Shown: positions 11,575 to 20,699 of the stretch, in pieces
Numbering within the stretch: position 1 is the stretch's first letter
How the letters are laid out: every line of letters starts with the position of its first letter
Assembly (NCBI GenBank): GCA_029962745.1
Contig: CM057156.1
Span: 30,354,109 to 30,418,108, forward strand
DNA: 64,000 nucleotides
Direction of reading: 5' to 3'
Source of the DNA: Echinometra lucunter
Taxonomy: Eukaryota; Echinodermata; Echinoidea; Camarodonta; Echinometridae
Translations under genes and position numbers: made by a program
Notes under the pieces: model-generated
What the model was told of the DNA's origin: nothing
Seen by the model: only the letters and a program-made list of their open reading frames with translations
Database searches by the model: none

Positions 11575-12983
11575 TTAGGTAGATGAGATTGGTTACCTAA
11601 ACATACTTTTTCTAATGGGTAGGTTGTCATAGGAGGATACTATAATATGCTAAAAGGTTTGACTAATCTCTAGTGCTTCGAGTGAAATAAGAAGAGTTAC
11701 TGAGATTTGTCGAATTTGCTAAATATGAATCCTGTTAGTAGAAGTGTGTTTTTAAACCTAACGAAAGTTATATCTAGGGTATCGGTAGACAGAATGTCCT
11801 CGTCTGTTATTTCATATTTTTTCTTTGTTGTAATAAATCTATTTTTTATATCTTGCTTGCTTTCTTACACCAGCTGTTTGCTTAAAGCTGATTCAGTGTT
11901 AATTCTTATCAGTAGCCCTATATAAGGGGTGGGGGGGGGGGGACATTGCCGATGCCTCTGAACTAGAATTATATGATGTGATGTTTATCATTGTTTATTC
12001 CCTAGGTTTACTGATTGAACTGATTTGAAGTTGGATTTATATCTTGGTTCTTCGAACAAGGTTGGTTGATATAAGACTAGTATTACACTATGTTTCCTCC
12101 TTGAGATGAACCATCTTGATCTCTTCTGTTTTAATATCCTGTGTTAAATCACCTGTTCGCATATAATTGCTACGATTATGAAACGGCACAATTAGAAGAG
12201 GCGATACGTTAGGATGACGTCAGTATACGTCATCGCATTACCTCGATGTTGTAGTAGTCATGGTCAGAAGAGAGGGAAAGAGGGAGGAAGAGCAGAGGAA
12301 GGAGGAGTGGAAAATAGAAGAATAGAAGTATCAGAGGAAGGATTGAACGAAGGAGTTAAAAATGGAGAAAAGGAGAAGGAGAAGAAATGGAAGAGGAAAA
12401 GGAATGAGGAGACCAAGAAAGAACACTGGATAAGAGGGAGAAGAAGGGAAAAGGGAGAAATGGGGGAAGAATGAGATCATGCTCATAATGGTGAGGAGGA
12501 GGAGAAGGAGGAGGGAGAGGAGGAGAAGGATGAGAAGGAGAAGGAGAAAGAAGGGGTGGAGAAACAACACAGGGAAAAATATAGATATAGGGTGGCAGTC
12601 CCGAATTACAGAGGGACGCACCTATGGACATGATTGAAATTGTAATCAGTAATCAGTAGGGCCTAATGGACATTGCCTGCATCCTCTGGAAATTTAGAAA
12701 AATCCAAGCAATATTAATGATAATGATAATTCACCGCAAGAAGAAATCTCCCCTTGTGGACAGAGAGAGAAAGAAGGAGATGGGAAATGGGCCATGCTCC
12801 TTTTTTGTCAAAATCGTTTGCTAGCAAAGCTTTTTTGTCACCGAAAGCGAAAGCACCATTGATTTAAATAATGCCTTTTTCAATTATGTGAAATGCCATG
12901 TGACACCCCCCCCCCCTCCCCCCCGCAAGAGATGCGTGACTTGCAAGGGGTAGGCCTACTCGAAGGACAAGGGACGTGGCTCT
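11569..12983. other. Intergenic DNA with purine-rich tract
   Basis: No gene recognised. About 12260-12560 is strongly purine-biased on the plus strand (GGA/GAA-rich), which creates long charged-residue frames that are not credible proteins. G and C runs lie near 11930 and 12906. Confidence 0.55.
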
Positions 12984-13201
12984 GGAAGGCCAACGGCGCC
13001 ATAATTCGTATCGGCGTACATTATGTTCTATCTGAACATATACGTATCCTCTAACATTACGTAACCTCTACTTCAAATTTCGTACGCTCGATTTCAACAT
13101 ACTTCTGCTCAGATTGAGCATACGTATTCTGAAATTGAGCATACGTATTCTGAAACTTAGAATACGTACGCCGACACGAATTGTGGCGTCACTAGCCTTC
13201 C
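12984..13201. mobile_element. MITE with 21-bp internal tandem repeat (A)
   Basis: Inverted ends of about 36 bases: the left starts GGAAGGCCAACGGCGCCA and the complement of the right starts GGAAGGCTAGTGACGCCA. Both continue into ATTCGT-TCGGCGTAC. Inside, a 21-base unit containing GAGCATACGTATTCTG repeats about twice, with decayed flanking copies. It is 218 bp long with no coding capacity. Confidence 0.8.
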
Positions 13202-15212
13202 ATACTTGGCTATCTCACAATTCTTAGTTATTTCAGATAAAAGCATCTTGCCCCCTATAAAAATACCCTGGCGCCGCACCTGTTCCTCCCCTCTAGAACA
13301 AAACGAAGAGTGTCTAAGGGGATTGCTAATAATATTCACTGACCCCCAGCCCCAACCCCAACCCTTACCACTATGAAGAGCAGAATAATTATTGTAATAA
13401 ATGTGAACAACTATAAAAGAAACTGAATGTATTTCTTTCGATACTGTTTACCAATTTCTATGATTTTATAGCGTTGTCCTAAATGTCATGCAATCAGTTA
13501 AATTCTGTATCTGAATACATATTTCAGTTATGTTGTCTTGATTACAAAGCCGAGTCTAAGCCGAGGTTAGGATGTGCCACCCCCCCCCCCTCCCCTCCAT
13601 TCCAACAATGCTCTGCGTGCTGATTTTTAAAACAAAAATGCGTTGATATCAATTTAACATGTCTAATGGACTGGAAAGTATTTGCTGGACTTGCTGGCGA
13701 ATTTTGGTTCCAATTGGAAATATAACATCAATTACAAGCCCATATAGCTCGGTTTACGTCTAGACTTCTGCGCCATAAGACACTTGGCCTGGGACATGCG
13801 CCACAAGAGAAATAGTTCATGCAAGGTCATTTTACGACTATTTCATTCCATATTTTTCAAGAGTGCAATTCGTCATAGCTTATTGGAAGTTTGACTACAC
13901 CTACATGAGCGGAAGAGAGGGGTGATAATGATCGATTTACTGAGTGATGGAGTTGAGAAGTCTCTGGCTCTTTTAGAAGAAAGATGACGGAATCCCATGA
14001 TATAAAGCCAAGATGATTTGGAAATTGCCAGGCCAGCTTGATCGTTGTTATTGATTTGTATTATCTTTATTTCAATGAATAAGCTTCTTGCTAGCTGTAT
14101 GTCGACTTTGATTAGCTTAAATATGCCGCTTATCAATATTTTCAACTAAAGCCAATGAACTGCAAAATCGCGTTTTTATTCCCAATGTATTTAAATTTAT
14201 TTAGTTTGTTAGTTAGTAGTTAGTTAATTTCCAGGAACTTGATAATAACACGACAACAAATTTTCAAGACAAAAATGTAACACAGACAACAACCAATGCC
14301 CGGTTATCACCTATAATAAATAATAATTTCTGTTTAAAGGATCTCCTCGTTGGTTGTTTCAATAGAAACTAAAACAAACAATAATTTTGACTTTTGAATG
14401 AGTAAAAAAAAAAAAAAATAATAATAATCATTATGTATATATATATATCTTTTTATTTATTTACTTATTTATTTTTTATTGGAGCCCCATTATTAGTTGT
14501 AGAGCTTTTCTTAGTAGACCGATGACATGATGATTTGTTCCTATCCAATAGCATTTTCATATTGGGAGGACTGGGATAGTCATGCACAGTATACAAGCAG
14601 CTCAAAAACTGAATCAAGCTAAACACTAAAGAAATCTTAGTGTATGTTTATATGATTGCATAGCAATTCAAATGTAAAAACAGATATGAGAGGAAAACAC
14701 AAAGTCATTATCAGTTTGGCAGAGGTAGAGGCAGGGGCGGCAGGCCGCGGCGGAGGGGGGGGGGGGGGGGTTTGATACTTGAAAGCAACATTCAACTAAC
14801 AGTGTGAGTGAATATGTAAGATCGGAAATAACGGGTAGCATGCTCTAGGGAGAGATAGAAAGTTATCCCGGAAGTAAGAATGGGGTCTCGATTCCCTTTC
14901 CCCTTTCATGTCAAAATGTTACATGTCGCTTTGCTTCTGTATCGGCATGGTCGGTTGGATGTAAGTATTCATATTTTCAGGTATATGACCTTTCCTCACT
15001 GGCTTTATATCAGGACTATATGAATGATATAGATTGTAACATTACTTCTCCAAAATGTTGACGAGATCCACCGTCATTTGATACACCCACCTACATCCTA
15101 AATTCTATAGATCTAGGATTACGTCTCAGAGAGTTAAATTTGGACGATTAACTGACGGATAATCCTGATTATTGTCATTCGAAAACGCAAACGACCGGTC
15201 ATTAACAATTTC
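13202..15212. other. Intergenic DNA, no gene recognised
   Basis: AT-rich DNA with C runs near 13579 and a G run near 14754-14770 after a GC-rich patch (about 14727-14752). No splice-bounded coding segment is evident. Confidence 0.55.
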
Positions 15213-15344
15213 TAATAATAATAATAATAATAATAGTAATAATAATAATGATAATAATGATAATAATAATAATGATAATAATAACAATAATAATAATAAT
15301 AATAATAATAATGATAATAATAAAAATAATAATAATAATAATAA
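15213..15344. repeat. (TAA)n microsatellite forming a LINE tail
   Basis: About 130 bases of TAA with scattered TGA, CAA and AAA variants. It abuts the 3' end of the minus-strand LINE fragment, so it most likely grew from that element's TTA-type tail. Poly-Asn and poly-Ile frames over it are artefacts. Confidence 0.95.
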
Positions 15345-15655
15345 GATTTGTAAGGCGCCGAATCCATCTGATAATCAAATGCTCAAGGCGCAACTTGTGC
15401 ATAAAAATGAAATTACATAACAAATGGACAAAAGTGCAATAGGAAAGGTAAGGACATGAGTGAATGTGGAAATCAGTTGTAGGCCAAATTAAACAGATAC
15501 GTTTTAACATTGTTTTTGAAGACATCGACAGAACTACTATTTCTAATAACCTGAAGGAGTGTGTTCCACATTGACGGCCCAGCATGAGCAAAGGTTCGCT
15601 CCCCCCACTTTGTATTAAGCCTAGGAATGACAAGTAAACCAGTCTTGAGAACGTA
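15345..15655 (-). mobile_element. LINE C-terminal fragment, CR1/L2-like
   Basis: On the minus strand the translation reads RTFAHAGPSMWNTLLQVIRN followed by SSSVDVFKNNVKTYLF. This is the familiar C-terminal end of CR1/L2/Rex-type reverse-transcriptase ORFs (pattern R.F...GP..WN.LP..IR...S...FK..LK..LF). It then runs into a short 3' region with GCGCCTTGAG and GGCGCCTTACAAAT and a TTA repeat tail. The catalytic domain is missing, so this is a 5'-truncated dead copy. Confidence 0.8.
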
Positions 15656-15800
15656 GCGATCTTTGAAGTTTGAAGTTTGAAGTTTCTTTTATTTCCACAT
15701 AATGTAAGTAACACAATTAAATAAACATACATATTCTTATTCTTGGAATAACAATATTTGAAATAAATTTGCATATGAAAAATAATACATTTTACTGTTT
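15656..15800 (-). mobile_element. Second LINE 3' end, minus strand
   Basis: Read on the minus strand the sequence ends ATGTGGAAATAAAAGAAAC and then repeats CTTCAAA about three times. The terminal GGAAATAAAA segment matches the end of the LINE at 43.7 kb (CGGAAATAAAACAAAC). Only untranslated 3' sequence is present and the outer limit is approximate. It lies directly upstream of the LINE fragment at 15345-15655, suggesting nested or adjacent insertion. Confidence 0.5.
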
Positions 15801-17304
15801 GTAAGTGTTAAGTTAAATTAAGAAAAATAAATCAGTGGAGGAGTCTATTTAAAGAAGCAAAGCTTGTATTTTATAGACCCCTATCTGGCTTACAGAAATT
15901 ATACAACAACAATAATGTAATACGAACGTATATGTGCTTATATGTTATTCCACCCCCCCCCCCCGCCCCGCGGTCCCGACCACAGAAAAGAAGGAGTAAT
16001 ATGACTTACATTAGTTGGTACATAAAAAATACAATCTAGAGGGAATGTAATGTTTGATCAAGCTAATGTTATACTGTGGAGCAGAGCCATGTATACAGTG
16101 AAATAATCATCGTTTACGAAATGGATAAAGACCATCCTTAGTTATATATCCGCTTTCAACCAATCGTTTCACTACAAAATCCATGTCATTATGTCAACAT
16201 TTTAATGACATGCATGATATAGTACAAGCAAATTAATTAGAAAAAATATCCCTTAAGCACCCCCCCCCCCCATTTTTTTTAAGGGAGACGTCTTCCAATT
16301 ACTTAACATTCGCTTGTCCGCGAAACGTAATCACCTTTGTCACTGTGGTTAGGATATTTCTGGACTTCATTTCCTTTTGTAATTACCATACCATTGCACA
16401 TGCGCAGTAGCCGGCCTTGTCAACCTCGATCATATCACATTTCGCCATCACCAATAGACAGATAGACAGAGAGACAGACAGACATCACTAGTAGTAGGAG
16501 AGCATCAAACAGGAGCAGGTGAGAGGAAATGAAACAGAATAGGAAAGGGGTATTTGACATATGAGGAGGGAACAAAGGAAAATATGGAGAGAAGGAGAGA
16601 GAAGAAAAAAGAGAAGAAAAGAGAGGAGAAAAGAGAGAAAGAAAAGAGGAAAAGGGGGAAAGAGGGGAGAGGTAAAGATGAAGAAAAGAAGCGCGAGGGT
16701 GTGTAGACATGGTAGAGGAAAGATGGAAAGAGGAAGAGTGAAATACAAAGGCAAGATGAAGTGGGAGAGGTATTTGCAAATGCAAAGGCAAATGCATTTG
16801 GAAAGGTCGAATGAAAATAAAAACCGAAAGGGAGTCTTAAAATAGATAACTCATTAATAGAGTGGATTGAGGTATAGAGGGGGCAACTGAAGAAGGAATA
16901 CAAAGAGGAAAGGGAAGAAGTAACGTAAGATAGTGAGAAATTGCAAAGATGGAAGCCGAAGAAAGAAAGAGGGCAAAGGGTAGACAACTGAACAAAATTT
17001 TGGGGGAAAAAAATGATTAACGGACTGATCAAGGGAAGAAGGAAAAGCACAAACAGATAAAGAAATCAAGTAAGGGAGTATAACATAGAAAAACAGAGAG
17101 AGGGAAATATGGGGAAATAAGAAGAAGAATAGTAGATAGAGAGACCGAGAGAGAGGTAGGGGGATAAATGGAAAGAAAAAGAAGGGAAAGCAATGACGGA
17201 GAAAGGACAGACAGGGAAATACATGTAGATAGATAGGGAAATGGACAGATGGATAGAAATGGGAAGAGGAAAGAAATAGAGAGAGTGAGGGAGAGAGAGT
17301 GAGT

Positions 17305-17351
<47 letters not shown>

Positions 17352-17885
17352 GGAAAGTAGCAGGAGGCCTGGACGGTTTGATGACTCACGGTCACGTCCT
17401 CCAGTTTGCTCGGCTCGGGAGTGACTGCCTGTTCGGAACCCCACAAATGACATGGGGGTGCCATATACCGCAAACCTGGCACGCCAACAAACCAACAGCA
17501 CAACACAACTCTACACGCCAGCCAGCCAACCCCCCTCACCAAGGAAGGCTATGATCTGTTATAATGCACCAAACCTGTTCAAACTCTCCACTCGAAGTGT
17601 CAGCGAGTAACGAGTACAAGCGACGAACGAGAATACCGCGATACACCCTTGGTTTATTTCTGCGTCGTATAATTTGATGCAGAGGAAGATGAGGACAACT
17701 CACAGTGTTCTACTTCACAGTGGACAACGTTTGTATCGTCTACTGCTTATAATCGGATGAATTATTGGATTTTTAACAAAGAACTTAAGCTGATGCTTTT
17801 TATTTTCATCAAGAAATCGTTTCATTCACCAAGACGATAGCTTGATGAGGATTATACTTTAGAAATACAGTTTTTCCAGAAGTCG
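15801..17885. other. Upstream region of the Ig receptor gene
   Basis: AT-rich DNA with C runs at about 15952-15964 and 16260-16270, then a strongly purine-rich stretch (about 16500-17347) of GA/GGA repeats ending in the (GA)n array. About 17350-17890 is of more balanced composition and should include the promoter and 5' UTR of the receptor gene. No convincing TATA box or upstream exon could be identified. Confidence 0.5.
17290..17347. repeat. (GA)n microsatellite
   Basis: GA array with a short GAGT interruption, ending about 540 bases upstream of the receptor start codon. Confidence 0.95.
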
Positions 17886-17890
17886 ATGCC

Positions 17891-19570
17891 ATGGAAATCT
17901 CGAAAAGGATATGCTGTTTGGTCTGTGTGCTTATCGAACTTTTAAACACGGCATCTGTGTCTTCCCAGAGTGTTGCCTACATGTTAGCATCGGAGGAAAT
18001 CAATGTACAGCGAGGGGATACGGCAGTTCTTCCATGTGTGCTTGATCCGACACAGAACGCCTTCGTCATCTGGCGCAGATTGGACCCACTGATTGAGCTC
18101 AGTCTAGGGGTCATGTTGGACAGCAATCTCGATCCAGACCTTAAGGAGAGGATGACCGTGGTCGTGAATCGTCAAACGGGGGAGTACAATCTCCAGATCG
18201 TGGACGTGAAGGTGAACGATGAGGGTTCGTATAAGTGCGATGTCATTTTTGGCTTAATGACATCGAGAACAGTAAGCACCACGATACGACTGAACGTATT
18301 CGTACCACCGGAAGACGGGTTTCCGCTGTGTGACGTCAATCCGGCGATCCCGCTGCAGAAGGGACGGATGGTGACGATGTCTTGTTCAACAAGAGGTGGT
18401 CATCCGCCATCCAAGGTGACATGGTATCGAGGAAGGAATCCGGTTACTACTGCAGCTGAGAACGAACAACAGCTTCGATGGAGACTGACCGACAGCGACT
18501 ATGGGGTTCAGTTTACCTGTATCGAAACCCACCCGGCGTTACCCGGCGTTCGGGAATGCAGCGTTGTTCCTCTTCCCTTTCGTCTTTCCGTCGATCTTTT
18601 TCCCGCCATTGCCGAGGTTGATGTTGGTGGTGAAACATCGTTTACCTGCGAAGGACGCGGACCTACTGAAGCTCCTCTGAACTTCAGCTGGCGAGTAAAC
18701 AACCAGGAGATCCCACCGGGCGGCAATTGGGTCATTTCTGGAAACAATGGTCAGATTCTTTCCGTCTCCAATGTGACTACCCTTAACAATCAATCAAGCA
18801 TTATATGCACGGTCGCGGCTGGTCCGGGACAATCAGTGAAGACATACGCAGTACTCATGGTCAATGATTTACCCATAAGGAGAACGTCCACTTCATCCAG
18901 AGGCAAATCGTCCAGCAAGTGGAATTATCCTTCAACTAGTCGTCCACTCTCAAGAAATCGTCAACAAGACGGATCGACTCTGACGATGCCAAACTCTATC
19001 AGTAGAAGACTCGTCATCATCATATCCTTCGGGGCAGTCATGTTCGGCGTCCTTGTCGGCGCTACCATCGCCATCGTAAGCATCTACCGTAGTCGTAAAG
19101 TAGCCGGAACTCAGTCAAAACCCAAGTCGTTCAAGAGCTCGTTCAAGACAGGGTCTACGAAAAGCACAAAGAGCACAAAGCAAATATGTAAGCGGAACCG
19201 TGGGTTCACCAACAGAGGAAGTCGCATCTGGAGAGATTCCAGGAGAATCACCTTCAACGACACACAGATCACTTTCGCCGATCCTATCCTGGATTACGAC
19301 GATCCACCGGTCGAGATAACGTCGACGGACCCTGACGACAGCTACCTCGGGCTATGTCCAGACAGCCTTTCGTCATCGAAATACGAGGATCTCCATAGCC
19401 ATGTTATGCACTCCTTAAGCTTTGACCGGTTCTACAACGAAGCGCCGACAGTTCCTGAATTGGAGTATGAGGATGTAATTGCGGATAGGAATTGGTCAAC
19501 GAGGAGTTATCCGATGAATAGGAATCAATGCGATGAAAATATATACCTCAACAGGACATCGGTTCCATGA
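17891..19570 (+). CDS. Three-Ig-domain type I membrane receptor with ITAM/ITIM-like tail
   Basis: Intact 559-residue, single-exon protein; role inferred as a cell-surface receptor or adhesion protein. Signal peptide about 1-25 (MEISKR then a hydrophobic run). Ig1, V-like, about 33-136: C50, W61, D110-EGSY-KC116. Ig2 about 145-233: C165, W178, C210, with an extra pair C147/C223. Ig3 about 236-325: C253, W267, C306; N-glycosylation sequons at N264, N294 and N300. A Ser/Thr-rich stalk (331-370), a membrane helix about 374-397 and an RSRK stop signal follow. The 160-residue tail starts Lys/Ser-rich and carries YLGL at 485-488, YEDL at 498-501 (preceded by S496), LEYEDV at 524-529 and YLN at 552-554. 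The start sits in a strong GCCATGG context; another ATG five bases upstream is out of frame. The closest family could not be settled: nectin/CADM-like, nephrin/Kirrel-like or a lineage-specific immune-type receptor are all possible. Confidence 0.92.
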   Translation: MEISKRICCLVCVLIELLNTASVSSQSVAYMLASEEINVQRGDTAVLPCVLDPTQNAFVIWRRLDPLIELSLGVMLDSNLDPDLKERMTVVVNRQTGEYNLQIVDVKVNDEGSYKCDVIFGLMTSRTVSTTIRLNVFVPPEDGFPLCDVNPAIPLQKGRMVTMSCSTRGGHPPSKVTWYRGRNPVTTAAENEQQLRWRLTDSDYGVQFTCIETHPALPGVRECSVVPLPFRLSVDLFPAIAEVDVGGETSFTCEGRGPTEAPLNFSWRVNNQEIPPGGNWVISGNNGQILSVSNVTTLNNQSSIICTVAAGPGQSVKTYAVLMVNDLPIRRTSTSSRGKSSSKWNYPSTSRPLSRNRQQDGSTLTMPNSISRRLVIIISFGAVMFGVLVGATIAIVSIYRSRKVAGTQSKPKSFKSSFKTGSTKSTKSTKQICKRNRGFTNRGSRIWRDSRRITFNDTQITFADPILDYDDPPVEITSTDPDDSYLGLCPDSLSSSKYEDLHSHVMHSLSFDRFYNEAPTVPELEYEDVIADRNWSTRSYPMNRNQCDENIYLNRTSVP

Positions 19571-19955
19571 AAGTAAGAAAATATTTTAATGAAGAACGAA
19601 TACAAGCCATTTCTGTCTATCAGAACAATGGCGCAAGTGACTGCCACGTTATAGACCTGACCATTTTGAAGTTTGAGAGATATGAGGTCGACGAGCAACA
19701 CTTTACGAATGAGAGTCAGTTGAATGGAGACATTATGCCGGTCATTGACATTCATCAAAGCAAATGCATCCAAGCTTAACATCCATGATGTTTTGTAATA
19801 GGGGTGCTAGTAACTGCCTGTCTATCTGGTAGATTTGTTATGTCGTTGTCATCCTTTATCTCTCTCGCCATCCTTGTCTATCTATCAGTTTGACTTTTTC
19901 AGTCTTTATTTCTATCATTTCTCTCTTTTAAAAAAATTCAGTATTCTCATCATTA

Positions 19956-20194
19956 TACACTCTAACAAAATTTTTTAAAAGGTTTACCCAATACTGGGTA
20001 AAAAGGGAACATGCATGTTTGTTTGGTAAAATGATACCAAATACTGTGTAAATTTTACCCAACGTTGCGTAAAAATTTACCCTTTTTATGCATTTTTACC
20101 TAAAGTGGGACAAAATTTTACCCAACAAACATGCATGTTCCCTATATAACCCAATATTTGGTAAATTTTCACTCAACCTTTTTTTTAGAGTGTA
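19956..20194. mobile_element. GGGTAAA motif-array foldback MITE in receptor 3' UTR
   Basis: The ends are TACACTCTAA and its complement TTAGAGTGTA; TA may be the duplicated target. The interior is a foldback made of GGGTAAA/TTTACCC words plus GGGAACATGCATGTTTG, with its complement in the other arm. It lies between the receptor stop codon and the first AATAAA signals, so the mature mRNA would probably carry a long stem-loop. A second copy is in the duplicated block at 26061-26294. Confidence 0.8.
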
Positions 20195-20659
20195 ACCATG
20201 GTAACTGATTAGTATTCTTATGGAGTGTATTTTCCTGATTCTCTTGAGTTAATGTTATCTCTGGTAGTAGTGAATGCAGCAGTGCTGAGCACTCTGCTTA
20301 TCTTATCGTGAACGCATTTGAAAATGATGCATTGAAAAGAGGTACTCTTCAGAACTCAGATTTGTATTATTCATTGATTGACAAAATAATTATTTCGTTT
20401 TTATAAATTTTGCTTCCTTCTTCTTAGCCACAAAGCTGGAATTAGGGAAGTTCTTATGCGGCAAAGTTATAACTGGAAAAGGGCTAAGTACTCGTTCATG
20501 ATGTACTTCAAATTTTGAATGTATTTTGATCTTTCAACCATTTGCCAAGTGACAGCCCCCCCCCCACAAAAAATAAGATAACATTAAATAAATAAATTAA
20601 TTAATTAATGAACGATTTCTGCTAGGAGCCAATCTTCTTTTTTGTTTGATCCTATCTCA

Positions 20660-20684
20660 AATAAATGAAGCGTGACTGAATAAA
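20660..20684 (+). promoter_or_regulatory. Candidate polyadenylation signals of the Ig receptor gene
   Basis: Two AATAAA hexamers at 20660-20665 and 20679-20684 lie about 1.1 kb after the stop codon. Another AATAAA occurs at 21237-21242. Which is used cannot be told from sequence. Confidence 0.45.
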
Positions 20685-20699
20685 GCTTTAAGACTGTAA

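Noticed and set aside
12214..12631. Overlapping charged or Leu/Pro-rich frames on both strands
   Set aside because: They reflect the purine-rich tract; composition, not coding, keeps them open.
15172..15774. Long frames with poly-Asn or poly-Ile
   Set aside because: They translate the TAA array and the adjoining LINE remnant in wrong frames.
16435..17501. Long minus-strand Ser/Leu/Phe-rich frames
   Set aside because: The region is GA-rich on the plus strand, and CT-rich codons rarely give stops; no signal peptide or domain pattern is credible.
19567..19779. 70-codon frame just after the receptor stop
   Set aside because: It overlaps the stop region in another frame, has no recognisable features and is disrupted by indels in copy B; treated as 3' UTR.
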